This document shows, piece by piece, positions 17,483-28,722 of a stretch of 64,000 nucleotides of DNA (positions within the stretch are counted from its first letter, which is position 1; every line of letters starts with the position of its first letter). The notes beneath the pieces were generated by a model that was not told where the DNA came from, made no database searches, and saw only the letters and a list, made by a program, of their open reading frames with translations. The stretch covers positions 1,990,501-2,054,500 of the forward strand of contig NZ_AP025732.1 of assembly GCF_023734775.1 (NCBI RefSeq). Direction: 5' to 3'. A program made the translations under genes and the position numbers. The DNA is from Nostoc cf. commune SO-36. GTDB taxonomy: Bacteria > Cyanobacteriota > Cyanobacteriia > Cyanobacteriales > Nostocaceae.

Positions 17483-17716
17483 TCAATCATTTAAATAAAT
17501 TGTAGCCTCATCATTTTCAGTGTAACTATCATTACTATTTATTCTTTTCCAGCCATAAGCAGCTAGAGCTAATGACATAACACAATCAGTAGGTAAGCCT
17601 TTATCATCTAAGTTGTAGAATCTAAGCTCAGTTTTAAGTTGCTTTAGTCTATCCTGCTCATCGTATGGGATAACTAGTTTAGATTTATCTAAAACTCCTG
17701 CAAGATTAGATAGCAT
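17483..17716 (-). CDS. Small hypothetical protein between tRNA copies
   Basis: A 77-residue ORF reading MLSNLAGVLDKSKLVIPYDE, then RLKQLKTELRFYNLDDKGLPTDCVMSLALAAYGWKR. I do not recognise it with confidence. The KLVIPYDE...DCVMSLALA pattern faintly recalls the C-terminal nuclease end of phage large terminases (D..MALALA), and it lies between the two tRNA(CAT) copies. A truncated prophage gene is therefore possible. It may equally be an unrelated small gene. Confidence 0.4.
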   Translation of the reverse strand: MLSNLAGVLDKSKLVIPYDEQDRLKQLKTELRFYNLDDKGLPTDCVMSLALAAYGWKRINSNDSYTENDEATIYLND

Positions 17717-17814
17717 GAGAGTTTTATGATTGTGCTTATTATTTATAGAAATTCAGCTCTCTAGTATTATTCCTGACTAGAAGCTGAAACCCTTATGTGG
17801 TCTTATTTTTAAAG

Positions 17815-17888
17815 TGGCTCAGGTTGGAATTGAACCAACGACCTCAGGCTTATGAGTCCCGCGCTCTAACCAACTGAGCTACTGAGCC
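17815..17888 (-). tRNA. tRNA with CAT anticodon (elongator Met or Ile2)
   Basis: A full cloverleaf: acceptor GGCTCAG/CTGAGCC, D arm GCTC..GAGC, anticodon loop CTCATAA with CAT at 17852-17854, T arm GTTGG/CCAAC around TTCAATT, discriminator A and no encoded CCA. The G1-C72 pair rules out initiator tRNA. The anticodon stem has a G-T pair and an A-G mismatch next to the loop. Elongator tRNA-Met is likeliest, but a lysidine-modified tRNA-Ile cannot be excluded. Confidence 0.93.
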
Positions 17889-18055
17889 ATATATCTTCAA
17901 ATCATAAACTAGTATAGCATACAAATTTGCTCAATACTAGAATTTTTGCAAATTTCTTACAGCTTTCATCCCTGTTGAGTTTATAGAAAGCAAAAGAGGG
18001 AGGTAAACTCCCTCAACAAAACAAGGCAATGATTTAGTTACAAAAAGGCAAGAAA

Positions 18056-20407
18056 TTATATGCGATCCGGTAACATGGCAATTGGGTTAACGGCTCCCTT
18101 GCCTGTCCGATGGATTTCAAAGTGGGTGTGTGGCCCAGTACTGTGACCAGTGCTACCCATTAAAGCAATTGTTTCTCCTTGATTCACCTGCTGACCAGGT
18201 TGCACCAGAATCTTGCTGTTATGAGCATAGCGAGTCGTGCTGCCATCAGGATGGCGGATTTGAACCAGGTTTCCGTAGCCACCATTGTTCCAGCCAGCTT
18301 TTTCTATCGTACCCTCTGCTGAGGCGACAACTGGAGTACCAGTGGAGTTAGCAATGTCAATTCCCTTGTGCGGTCTTCCCCAGCGCATACCAAAGCCAGA
18401 GGTGAGAGTGCCTTTCGCCGGCCATGTGTAAGCTAAGGTTGAGGAAGATGGAGGAGGTGTAAGTTCGTCAATGGGTCTGGGCAAATATTGATCCACTGCT
18501 GCCAAAGGCGGTACGATTTGTGGAGAAACTGTGGTTCCCCGCATCTTTCCTAAGGAATCAGAGGCATTTACTCTTCCAGAAGGAGTTGCAACATTTATGG
18601 GAGATGGAGTGCGAACGGGAGTCCACTGACTGGCAGACCCCAGATTAGGCAAGAACTCTAGGTTTACTGGTTCGCTAGGGCGTACAGTAGTACGGAATTG
18701 AGGCTTAATTGGCTGAACGCTATAGTTAGATTGAATGGGTGTCGGAACTGGAATTGGTATCGCTACACTATTCTGTCGAGACACGGGATTAGGTACAGTG
18801 AAATTATTGGGAGTAGAAATAGGAGTGACCATCGCAGTATTATTAGCTTCGGTAGCTGCTGCTGGCACAACTAAGTTCCCAGACTGTTGAGCGCGATATT
18901 TCTGCTGTAACCTCTGGATTTCCGCTTGTAAGCCCCGCAAACGGTCATTGTTGTTATTGTTTGCCCTTGCTACCCTATTTGTTGGTGTTTTAGGCTGTTG
19001 CATTTCGGCAAAAGCTGTTGGCACTGGCCCATCACCACCGACGCCATAAGACCTAGCCTTGGGGGGGGCTGTTTCCAAGTCGGTTGCACTATTTGCCTGA
19101 ATCTGAACAGTTACTGGTGCAGGGACGGTAACGCTACTGTTGTCGGCAATAATTGGTGATGGTGAAGTAGGTAGATATGAGTTAGCACTACCAATATTCA
19201 CAGGGGAGGTGGCTACTTTTGGAGTTTTGCTGGACTCTACAAAAGTGGGAGTCGCTACAGTTGCTTCAACTTGAACAGCAGGAATAACTAGTTTTTGACT
19301 AATCCGCAGTTCATTTGGATTATTGAGGTTATTTGCCCTAACTAGTTCTGCTACTGAAGTGTTGTGTTTGCTGGCGATCGCTGCTAGGGTGTCTCCAGGC
19401 TTAACTTCATAAGCTGTTAGAGTTGAGGCCGCAATAACTGTTGGTGTAGCTGGTACAACAAATGCACTTGTCTGTGTCTTCTGTTTTAACCGCGATATCA
19501 GGTTCGCTTTGCTTGTATCGCCAGAAGTGTCAGATTGGGCTAATACAGTATTCTCAACTACAGTTGTTGGCTGTGCTAATTCTATATCAGCTTGTGATAA
19601 ATTCTTGGTTTCCCCAGAACGTAACTGTGCCAGACTGTTTCTTAAACGGTTCGATTTTTCTTGTAAGCGATTTAGTGCAAACTCTTGTTGCGCCTTAAGC
19701 TGTGCATTTATTTCACTGTTTGCTGCCCCAGATGTTGCTACTATTTGTGGCTGGGCAATTAGTGATGCATTTGTACTACCAGCACTATCAGCACTATAGT
19801 CAGACAGATTATTGACTGTTGGGAAACTAGTTTCAGCTAACGTATTGTTCAATCCCTGTGCCAGTTGGGGCTTCAGGTAGGTGGAGTTTTTATAAACTGC
19901 TGTTGCTTGAGAAAAAGTGTTTGATGGGGGAACTTGCAAAGATATTCCATTGGCAGCGACTTGCCATTTAGCTTCAAGCCCAGGCACTTGTGAGACTGCC
20001 GTTGGTTCCACGATCACAGGATTTTCCGGCACGCTCGCTGATGAGACTGCTTGGGACTCCAGCTTTGTGGAGGCAAATTTCACCTCAGTGTCAGGAACAG
20101 CAGGAATCGCTGAGGTTGCCTTTTGGCTGCCTACTGGCACCGCTGCTTGGGCTTGATCGCTTTGTCGAGTCACCAAAAGGCTGGTTGCTCCCATAGAGAT
20201 TGCCAAGCCAATCATGGCGGCTTTTGTCCGCACCCGGCGGTTAACTTTTGGATTCATCACATTTAGCAGTTCTACCGGGGCTTCATCGCTGCTGGGGTTA
20301 TTGTTCAACACAGCTTTTACTCTCTTTTTCAATGCTCGTTTCAAAGACGACCTCCTATGATCACTAGCGCTTAACTGATCTCGATTTTTCAGTTGGATAC
20401 TAGTCAA
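18056..20407 (-). CDS. LysM and M23 peptidoglycan endopeptidase
   Basis: The 783-residue protein has a basic cytosolic start, one membrane anchor (about 63-80, AAMIGLAISMGATSLLV) and a long low-complexity Pro/Ser/Thr/Val periplasmic region. A LysM domain follows at about 330-375 (YEVKPGDTLAAIASKHNTSVAELVRANNL), then a short coiled coil (LRGLQAEIQRLQQKYRAQ). A C-terminal M23 domain (about 660-783) carries zinc-ligand motifs HKGIDIA and HTHFEIH. It resembles NlpD/EnvC-like factors, but here the catalytic residues are intact, so it should cut peptidoglycan cross-links. It has an unusually long upstream region and may be controlled by FtsEX or by its leader. Confidence 0.93.
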   Translation of the reverse strand: MTSIQLKNRDQLSASDHRRSSLKRALKKRVKAVLNNNPSSDEAPVELLNVMNPKVNRRVRTKAAMIGLAISMGATSLLVTRQSDQAQAAVPVGSQKATSAIPAVPDTEVKFASTKLESQAVSSASVPENPVIVEPTAVSQVPGLEAKWQVAANGISLQVPPSNTFSQATAVYKNSTYLKPQLAQGLNNTLAETSFPTVNNLSDYSADSAGSTNASLIAQPQIVATSGAANSEINAQLKAQQEFALNRLQEKSNRLRNSLAQLRSGETKNLSQADIELAQPTTVVENTVLAQSDTSGDTSKANLISRLKQKTQTSAFVVPATPTVIAASTLTAYEVKPGDTLAAIASKHNTSVAELVRANNLNNPNELRISQKLVIPAVQVEATVATPTFVESSKTPKVATSPVNIGSANSYLPTSPSPIIADNSSVTVPAPVTVQIQANSATDLETAPPKARSYGVGGDGPVPTAFAEMQQPKTPTNRVARANNNNNDRLRGLQAEIQRLQQKYRAQQSGNLVVPAAATEANNTAMVTPISTPNNFTVPNPVSRQNSVAIPIPVPTPIQSNYSVQPIKPQFRTTVRPSEPVNLEFLPNLGSASQWTPVRTPSPINVATPSGRVNASDSLGKMRGTTVSPQIVPPLAAVDQYLPRPIDELTPPPSSSTLAYTWPAKGTLTSGFGMRWGRPHKGIDIANSTGTPVVASAEGTIEKAGWNNGGYGNLVQIRHPDGSTTRYAHNSKILVQPGQQVNQGETIALMGSTGHSTGPHTHFEIHRTGKGAVNPIAMLPDRI

Positions 20408-21132
20408 TGATTTAGATCACAACAAACGATAAATCAAGATCACATTCACCAGAGATGCTTACGCAAGATTAACCTGCTTCTCTGATTTAGACAAGTTCAC
20501 ACCTGTTAGCAAAACTTAAAATTTGCTCTGTTTACTTGTCCGAACCACTCCTAACACCACTTAGGAAGTTTTGCTCTTTCCCTTTGTCCGCGCTTGTCTT
20601 GCGTCAATCGCGGGGACTGGACAAACTACTTGCCAAGTCCATAGTCGCTGCTGAGAATTAACTGCGACTTCTGGAAAAGTCATGCCCCCTGCTGTAGATA
20701 TCTTCAAGATATTTCTACCCAATCAGTCTTCTCAACACGAGACTTTACGTTGATTATTCCCTAAAAAACAACCGTATGAACTATTGGCTACTTTTAGGCT
20801 GGTTTTTGGCGTTCACTTGGCAAAAATAGCTCAAACGTAAGATGTGACTGGATTTTAGCGTGTTTGTTCCCTCACTTAGGATGTTTCAAATTCATCAAAA
20901 TCTATCATTCAAATTTGACAATATCCGAAGTTTTATATACAAATTTCTTATAACAACCTTCCTGAGCTTGTAAGTATCTTCCACTACATTTTGCAGATAA
21001 TCTCAATTTTCGGTATATTGTTTTACATATTCTTGCTGTCACGGAAAAAAAATTTGCTGCCACAAATAAATCGTCAAATAGGTTTGTGAACTTATTCTAA
21101 GTAAATATACTTATGAGTATGAAGGTAAGCAA
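20408..21132 (-). promoter_or_regulatory. Long structured leader upstream of the M23 gene
   Basis: This 725-bp gap upstream of the M23 gene has no plausible ORF but several inverted repeats on the minus strand: GTAGAAATATCTTGAAGATATCTAC-like near 20700, AGTCGC/GCGACT near 20650, and GGACTTGGC..GTTTGTCC near 20610. Cell-wall hydrolase genes in cyanobacteria often carry c-di-AMP (ydaO) riboswitches. I could not find the conserved ydaO core by eye, so this is only flagged. Confidence 0.35.
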
Positions 21133-21594
21133 CTATTGTAAATAGCCTAACTGACGACGAGTTTCAAATAAGCCGATTGCCACGCTCACTGACAGATTCA
21201 GACTGCGAACCCCTGGTTGGCTCATGGGAATATAGAGAGTAGCATCGCAATCTGACAAAATTGCTGGTGGTAAGCCTGTGGTTTCACTACCAAACAACAG
21301 CCAATCATCAGGTTGAAACGGAAAGCTTACATAATTAAAATTTCCAGCAACTGTATAACCCAACCATCTGCCTCCACGCTCCTGATGTACGAGTTTAAAG
21401 GCTTCCAGCGATTCGTGATAGTGTAACTTGACATAAGGCCAGTAATCTAAGCCGGCTCTTTTGAGGTAGCGATCGCTAATCTCAAACCCCAAAGGCCCCA
21501 CCAAATGCAACTCTGTACCCGTAGCTGCACAAGTACGCGCAATATTACCTGTATTAGGAGGGATTTGTGGGTTAACTAAAACTACCTGAGGCAT
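21133..21594 (-). CDS. trmL: tRNA (cytidine/uridine-34 2'-O)-methyltransferase
   Basis: A 153-residue SPOUT-class methyltransferase. The first motif is VVLVNPQIPPNTGNIARTCAATGTELHLVGPLGF. The trefoil-knot motifs are LLFGSETTGLPPAI (about 98-111) and IPMSQPGVRSLNLSVSVAIGLFETRRQLG (about 121-149). TrmL methylates the wobble ribose of certain tRNA-Leu species. Its compact length, lacking an extra RNA-binding domain, is typical. It lies upstream of the M23 peptidase gene on the same strand. Confidence 0.94.
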   Translation of the reverse strand: MPQVVLVNPQIPPNTGNIARTCAATGTELHLVGPLGFEISDRYLKRAGLDYWPYVKLHYHESLEAFKLVHQERGGRWLGYTVAGNFNYVSFPFQPDDWLLFGSETTGLPPAILSDCDATLYIPMSQPGVRSLNLSVSVAIGLFETRRQLGYLQ

Positions 21595-21990
21595 TATCCG
21601 TATAGTTTGCGTATTGTATAAAACAATTTGTTGTCAATGTTAAATCTACCAAAAGGCAGAGGCTATTCATAGGTTTTGTTAATAATAATCAAGCATGCTC
21701 TACCGATTAGATTTTTAAAACGAAGTACAAACCCTCCCAGAGCAATGCCTGAAAGGATATTTGGCTAAAACCAGAAAATATTAAGTTTTATGTAGAAAAC
21801 CTAAGTGTTTGTGTCTTTTAAGGCTGGTATCTCCCAGAAAATCTATCATTTGTGTGAAGACGAGAGTGGGGAGTGGGGAGATGAGGGAGCAGGGGAGATG
21901 AGGGAGCAGGGGAGGCAGGGGGAGAAAGAATAACTAATGCCTAATGCCCAATGCCCAATGCCCAATGCCCAATGCCCAATGCCCCTTGAG
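21595..21990. other. Intergenic region with short tandem repeats
   Basis: No gene is visible. Near 21870-21915 a purine-rich 19-bp unit (gatgagggagcagggga type) occurs twice in tandem, followed by the AATGCCC heptamer array. Both are typical low-complexity spacers of heterocystous cyanobacteria. Confidence 0.7.
21936..21984. repeat. Heptamer tandem repeat AATGCCC x7
   Basis: Seven consecutive heptamers, the first being AATGCCT and the rest AATGCCC. Short tandemly repeated heptamers of this kind mark Nostoc/Anabaena genomes. The array ends 6 bp before the gshA stop codon. Confidence 0.9.
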
Positions 21991-23130
21991 TTAAGCCATT
22001 AAGAACGAACACAATTTGTCTTCGAGTTCAATTTCGCGTTCTTGGGTGGCGACAATAGCCTGGGTAATGACGCGGTGGCTGTCAAAACCGACTGCGTGTA
22101 GTTGCAACCACTGTTGAGCTTCATTGCCTTCGCGGAGGATTTTTTGCAAAGGGGAAAGGAAACAACTAAAGGCTTGTTGTTTGGCGATCGCCCAAACATC
22201 CTTGTACATTTCAGAAATCCAATCTCTGGCTAGGATACTTCTGCCATCTTGCCAATGCCTCAAATGAGCATCAAGACTACCAGTAGCAGCAGCAGCTTCG
22301 TTCTCAGCAGTCAGGGTGACGAGTTCTTGGTGAGAGAAGGTACTTTGAGTTAAGGGATCGATGCTGGGATTTTCGATTATTTGCAACAAACGCGCTTCTA
22401 ATAAGGCAGTAATGGCTAGCAAGGCAATAGGATCTGTGACTAAATCGCAAATTCGCAATTCTAGGCGATTTAGATCATAAGGACGGCGATCGCCATTTGG
22501 TCGTACTGATGCCCACAAATGCCGCACGTTTTGCATGGTTCGGGCAACTAGTTGATCTTCCACCCACTGGATGTGATCGGCGTGGCTGGAAAATAAAGGC
22601 ACATGGCTAGGCGTTTGCGGAAATACGCCCCAACGGGTGGAGTGATAGCCAGTAGTTTTGCCATCAAGGAAGGGAGATGAGGCGCTAAGGGCGAGAAATA
22701 GAGGTGCTTCCATACGGATCACTCGACACGCCCGCATTAGTACTTCTGGGTCGCTGATGCCAACATTGATGTGGACGCTGGCAGTGACTACTTTTGTCCC
22801 GTAGGTGTTCTCAATGTAGTCATGATAGGGGTTTGCTGGGTCGGAACGGAGAAAGCGATCGCTCCCACCCAAAGATAAAGTACTCCCAGGTATGAGGGTG
22901 TAATCGCCCAAACGATTGAGGTAGTTTCGCAACTCCCGCCGCGGACGCAGCAAGGCACACAATAAATTTTCGTAATTATGGGATGGTTCGGTTATGTATT
23001 CCACGTTGCGGCTATCTGGCTCCCGCATAAATCCATCCAAATCCGCAACAATTTTGTCGGAGAGACCAACGATTTCACCTTGAGGCGTGCCAGTGTAAAT
23101 TTCAATCTCAAAGCCTTTTAATAAAACCAC
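21991..23130 (-). CDS. gshA: Glutamate--cysteine ligase, cyanobacterial type
   Basis: The 379-residue enzyme makes gamma-glutamylcysteine from glutamate, cysteine and ATP, the first step of glutathione synthesis. It belongs to the GCS2-like cyanobacterial group. Recognisable parts are LKGFEIEIYTGTPQGEIVGLSDKI at the start, RNVEYITEPSHNYENL, VHINVGISD, and YHSTRWGVFPQTPSHVPLF, followed by NRLELRICDLVTDP near residue 220. Length is typical. It is a single gene, with a 283-bp AT-rich spacer upstream holding no further gene. Confidence 0.92.
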   Translation of the reverse strand: MVLLKGFEIEIYTGTPQGEIVGLSDKIVADLDGFMREPDSRNVEYITEPSHNYENLLCALLRPRRELRNYLNRLGDYTLIPGSTLSLGGSDRFLRSDPANPYHDYIENTYGTKVVTASVHINVGISDPEVLMRACRVIRMEAPLFLALSASSPFLDGKTTGYHSTRWGVFPQTPSHVPLFSSHADHIQWVEDQLVARTMQNVRHLWASVRPNGDRRPYDLNRLELRICDLVTDPIALLAITALLEARLLQIIENPSIDPLTQSTFSHQELVTLTAENEAAAATGSLDAHLRHWQDGRSILARDWISEMYKDVWAIAKQQAFSCFLSPLQKILREGNEAQQWLQLHAVGFDSHRVITQAIVATQEREIELEDKLCSFLMA

Positions 23131-23413
23131 CTTGTTCTCCTCGGTCTCTGCCTATAAATTGTATCGAACAAGACGAATCTCTGGATCTATCTTTAAGTCA
23201 ATAAAAGGTTAAGAATCATTTTGTTGATAATTCATACTAAATCAGGACGACGGATTTATAGGCTGTCTTTTAGAGAATTATTATTACTGAAGTAGGAAAA
23301 ATATACTAGTTGAATTTACGCACTGTAGAATTCGGCATAATGTATATTCAAAAATCTGGTTATTTCAAACAGTTAATTTAAACCTAAGATTTACGTAGTA
23401 TGTTTGTTTTATC

Positions 23414-25245
23414 TTAGGTATATTGCGAAATAAACTTATCAGGGGAATCACTATTTTGGGCAATATTGAGACGTAGAAACTGCGCCCAGATTTCATCACT
23501 AAGTAAGTTTAAAGCAGTTTTGGGATTGTTAATTGCGATCGCGCCGATAACTTTCCGCCATCCCTGTTGCAATTGCTCAATAAAAGCCTCTTCAATAGAA
23601 ACTTGACTCAGTAACGAAAGTGCAGTTTTAAAACTTGCTGAATCACCTGATAATTTTTTATATTTTAACCCCTGTAGTGCTACATTCAACCATATAGGTA
23701 AAAGTTCAAACCAATTATTTTTCTGTATCTCTTTGAGTGCAATATCTTCCATACCTAGCGCACCCCACACACATAAAGACTCTACAGCCAGTTGAGAATC
23801 ACGGTTTTCTAGAGCATTTCGCCATAATTTTTCAGCGTGATTTTGGAAGCGATTAGCAAGAAATTCATAAGCTTCCTGGACTTGATGTGGAATTGTAACT
23901 TTATAAACTGACTCACCTCGTGGTAGATAATCGCCGCGATAAGATAACCAGTTATGAGATCCGCAAAGATGGATTTGTTTATCAACTATTACTTCTTTAA
24001 CATGGGAATCTCCCAACCAAAGAACCTGTACAGATGGTAAACCATCAGGTGTTTTGATAGCTCGAAGTTTTTTCTCTACTTCTGGTGGAATTGGTTTATC
24101 TTCATCTTCTTGTCGCCGCGCAATTCCATGTCCAATTAAAATCCGAACTCCGCGATTAGCTAATTTCTGTAATAAATTTAGGAATTTTTCATTGACAACT
24201 GCCTGATTAACCCAAGGAGAATAAATTAAAACCTGACTTTTAGCCGAATTTAAAACTTCTGAAAAAGCTAGGCTAATTTGTCCATCGCGTAACTGTACAG
24301 CTTCACCCAACGCTTTATAGTTATCTTCCTCACTGGTGGCTTTTGCGGCAGCTTCTAGCGCCTTTTGGCGAATCTTTTCAAGTCTAGCTTCTATCTCAGT
24401 ATTTTTCTGCTTGAGAATGGCTTCACGTTCAAATTGATGGTTTCGGTTGATAATTTGCATAATGCTTGCAAAGATATTTTACCTTCAGTATGTAGCACTT
24501 CTAACCAATTTGATGCTGACTCTAAAATTTGCTTTCCATTTCTTATTTGAATGCTCAATTTATCTTCAAGAGCATCAAAAATAACGAAAAGCGATATTTT
24601 TCTCCAGATTTTTTGAGTCGAAGCTAGTACCTTATAGGAAGTGACAATCTTTCCCTCTTCTGGTACATGAAGTGCTAAATCTGAAGCTTGAACACTTTTT
24701 GGATTTCCTCAAGGGGTAAGGAAGCAATATCAGCAATTGTATGATCAATAGTGATAAAGTCTGCCAAGTCAGGTAAAGTTATCGTTGTCTCGTTTAAGGA
24801 TTCAGATTGAAAGGTTATCTTGTCGCTTAAAGGATCTGTAATAGCATAAATTTGTATAGGATATGGCGGCTGTGGTACAGACCCTTTTTCATAAAATGAG
24901 CGACCTTCAGCAGTAACAGTAAGTGGTGATGTTGGTGATAGAGTTTGTAAGCGAACGAAGAGTTGTAGTAGTAGTTTTAATAAATACAGAATCAAGCCCA
25001 AGTACAGAGGCTAATTCATCCTCTGTTGGCGGAGGTTGAAATTCAATAGCGGCGCGGATGATAAATTCTTCGAGTACGTTAAACTGGCGGGGTTCCTTGA
25101 TATTTACTTCTACCTGAGTTTGCCGCAAACTATAACGGAATTCACGCGCTGCTAACACTGATAAACTAGGACTTTGTACTTCTATTTCGTCTACCAATTT
25201 TTTGATATTTTCATCAATCGGTTTAGCAGAAGAGGCGAGAAACAT
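23414..25245 (-). pseudogene. PLD-family nuclease partner of the helicase, frameshifted
   Basis: The coding sequence runs from the ATG at 25245 (ribosome binding site GGAGG, 8 bases upstream, inside the helicase end) to 23414, but in four frame segments. Breaks are near 24965 (+1), 24695 (one A missing in a run of five) and 24462 (-1). The joined product is about 610 residues. It has an N-terminal helical region, a coiled coil (EREAILKQKNTEIEARLEKIRQKALEAAAKA) and a phospholipase D motif HVKEVIVD..IHLCGSHNW, the HxK(x)4D(x)6GSxN pattern. One motif implies a dimeric nuclease. It overlaps the helicase gene, so the pair forms one operon. Confidence 0.78.
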
Positions 25246-26222
25246 CAATGAAACCTCCATGTAGACGCACGATATTTGAAACTTCAGAATACATACTTCC
25301 AACTTGTCCACGCTGCTGAGTAAATAGCGAATGACAACCCACTATTACTAATAGTTCTTGAGCGCGGGAAAATGCAACATTAACTCGTTCTGGCTTCTTG
25401 GCAAATCCCACATCTCCTCTACTATTATTGCGAACCATACTCACAATTACAACAGGTCGTTCCATACCTTGAAATCGGTCTACTGTACCAGTAGTGATTT
25501 GTAGCGAGGGGAAATGTTTAGATTGCAGGCGTTCATCAATTTTTCTAAGTTGAGCAACATAAAAAGTAATCACGGCGATTTCTTTTTTTGGTTCACCATT
25601 AGCAACTCTAGAAGCCCAAGTAGCCTCGAACTGCTTACACAAAATTTCAATCGCATCAATTTCTGGAATATTATAGAATGAAGTTCCTGTACGTTTCTCT
25701 TGAAACTCATTATTTTCAGGCGTTTTTACCCAAATAAGATGCTTAGATTGTTGGATGATTTCGCCTGCTAAATTATGTTCGCGTTTTTTATCCGGCTCTA
25801 AAATACCACATTCTAGTTTACCATCATAAAACTGATTTATTGCCCCCATAATTATCGGGTGCATTCGATATTGAATATTTAACATTCGTTTGATGCTATC
25901 ATTAGCACTTTCAAACTGAATTTTGAACAGTGACTCTTGCAATAATTCTAGTTCTGCATTTGTGCTGCCAATCTCTTGAGAAACTTCTTCTAAAGTCTTC
26001 GTGTCGAGCATGGGTGGTAATTGTCGATGGTCGCCTACCATAACCAATTTTTTGCCTTTCAAGGCGGGGATTAATAACTCTGGAGGAGTACATTTACTCA
26101 CCTCATCAATAATGACGACATCAAAGTATTTAAATTCTTCAGAAAAACCTTTATTTGCAGCTTGAACACAAGTGATACCAACGACATTGGCATTATCTAA
26201 ATAAATACGCCTTAAATTAGTG

Positions 26223-26252
26223 CGTAGGCGTAGCCCGCCGCAGGCATCGCCT
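26223..26252 (-). repeat. Dispersed repeat inserted in frame in the helicase
   Basis: A 30-bp repeat on the theme GCGTAGGCGTAGCCCGCCGC lies inside the helicase and is read as GDACGGLRLR without breaking the frame. The same element in another form (MSTTGCAYAT) occurs in the gene at 47957-47990, and a piece lies near 4917. Confidence 0.7.
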
Positions 26253-28722
26253 TCCGTTGGCTGTCTTAATTTTACTATCCAATCTTGGACAAATTGCTGA
26301 TATCTATTGAGATAAAAATCTTCATTTTTGAGTTGCTGTTGCCAATATTCAAATCGAGTCTTGATATTGCGTAAAAATTCCAGATTAAACAAGTCTGTAG
26401 AATCAAGTTCCGGCTTGAATTTACTCGGTGTAGTTTCCCAAATTGACTGCCACCAAGTTCGTTCATTTGAAATATATTCTAATTGCTGCCGTAATTGCTC
26501 AACAATTATCTGTATTTGACTTTGAGTTTCTATAAATTGCCTTTTGTAGGTTTCCGTTGTTTTCTGCAAGCTAGTAATGCGAACTATGAGCAGGTCTTTG
26601 CTAGTGGAAAGTGTAGCAAAAGGATCGATTAAGGAAATTAAAGTATCAAGTTGCTTGGTGCGATTTTCCCAGTCCCGTATTTTTGCTGTAAATTGTGGGA
26701 ATTCAGTCAGAATATTTGAGGAATTATTGAGGTATCGTTGCACTAAAAGTCTTAATTCATTGGGTAAGTGTGGAAAGGATGAAAGTTCTTGTGAAAGTGC
26801 GATCGCTCTTTGAAATTTGAAGTGAGTTTCACTGCGAGAAGTTTCTAGCTGCTCTTGATTAAGAAATATTTTTTGCTGCTCATGAGATGCAAACCTCATC
26901 TGTTCATTTAATTGAACCTCAAGCTGGATTTGCTCTATTTCTGTTTCAGCCTCTAGTTGCTTCAGCCATGTACGCGCACTCGTAACTATACCATTAACCA
27001 CCTCATCTGTAATTTGGGAGATAGCTGATTCACTTTCAACAGGTTGAACTCTTTGACGTATAATCTGGGCTTGTCTCCTAATAGCCTCAAGAGTTACCAC
27101 CGCACCATAACGGCGGCTATATGGACGTAACTTTTGAGCTATGAAATCCAAACTTGGCTGGTTGACAGCAAACGCAAGTATCCATTCGATAATCCAACCC
27201 CAGACCCCTAGTGGTTTCTCAATGTCATCGATGCTATTTTGTGCTAGTTGCTTCAGCTTTATGAGGGATTCCACAGGGTCTAGCGCTTTACTAACGCTCA
27301 CCTGGGAAATGGCAGCTTCATCGATTGAGCGATTACCTAATAAGCGATTACCTAATATATTTCGTCCCCGCACAAGTAAATCTCTGATTTCAGTAACCCG
27401 ACTGCGTACCCTATCCCATTGGCGATAATTTGGAATTAATTCATTGACTTTTAACTGACACTGATCAATACTCTGTTGCCAGGGTAGATATTGATCTGCG
27501 ATCGCCATGCTTCGTAATCCCGAAGGTAATGAGATTAAGTCAACTGTAAAGTCTTGACGATTTTGTAAGCACTCTTTCAATACATTGGCAATATTTAAAT
27601 TAGCTGTAGACAGCCATATATCAAGGTCACTTATTGCTAAATTGACCTCAGATTCACGGTTATGTAAATTCTTAATTCTTTGGTGCAAACTCTGCTGGTT
27701 TGCAAGCAATTGTTGGTGATTTGACTTTAGGCGAGCAAGAGATTCTGAATTTTGTGTGTAAGTTTGTGCAGCTAACTCCGCTTCGGTCATTGCCATAGCT
27801 ATATCACTGGCATAAGCTAATGCTGTACGAACTTCAGCAATCCAAGAAGCTACAGTCTTCTGCAACCAACCAGCTAAACCAAATAAACTATGATTTGGTT
27901 GAACCATACCAAGTTCAGAAGCCAAATTAATTGCTAACCGAAGATTTGCAGCAAAGTTTCGCAACGAAGCGTCTGTAGATGTGTATTTATTCAGACCAGC
28001 CCACAAATTAAGAAGTGCTGGATCTTGCCAGTCTACTGAAGGTGCTTGATTTAGCAATTCCTCTAAAGCAGTTTTCAGAGATTCAACCTCGCCTAGTTGA
28101 GATGCGGCTTGATTGTATTCATTTTTTTGGGTCGTACAAGTTGACTCTAAATTAGTTTTACGCGTCTGTAATAAATCCTGCTCTCTCTTAAATACCTCTT
28201 CTACTTTCAGGTATGCTGTGAATCGTTGTGATGATGCCAACAATTGACGTAAAAATTTTACATTATCGAGGCGTTGAGCAAGATTTTTTTCGCAGTCAGT
28301 AGCAGTATTTTCTAACCATGTGCCAATCACTCGATCTTCTAAAAATGGCTGTCCTTGTACCCCAACTTTTTTGGCGTTTCCCTTTCGCACAGCCCGAATC
28401 ACTGGGTTATGAACTAATCGACTCAGGACATTATCTACTGCTAAATTGGCTTGAGAAGTAATTAGAGTGCGTCCACCCCGTAGAGCAACTTGATAGCAAA
28501 TCTCGGCAATTACGGTAGTTTTACCAGTACCTGGTGGCCCTTGAATTAGAACTAAATCCTCAGCTGCAAGCACCATTTCTACTGCTGCTTTCTGACTTGG
28601 ATTAGCTGAGGATAACAACAAATCCTCTGGTTGCAATTCGACAGTTTTTTCAATAGGTCTTGCTTGGGAAGCGTCGAATAAAAAGTTTCCTAAATAGGGA
28701 TTTTGGGTATGTCCCTGTTTTA

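Noticed and set aside
20408..21132. ydaO (c-di-AMP) riboswitch
   Set aside because: The conserved core motifs could not be found on the minus strand by eye, so it is kept only as a structured-leader hypothesis.
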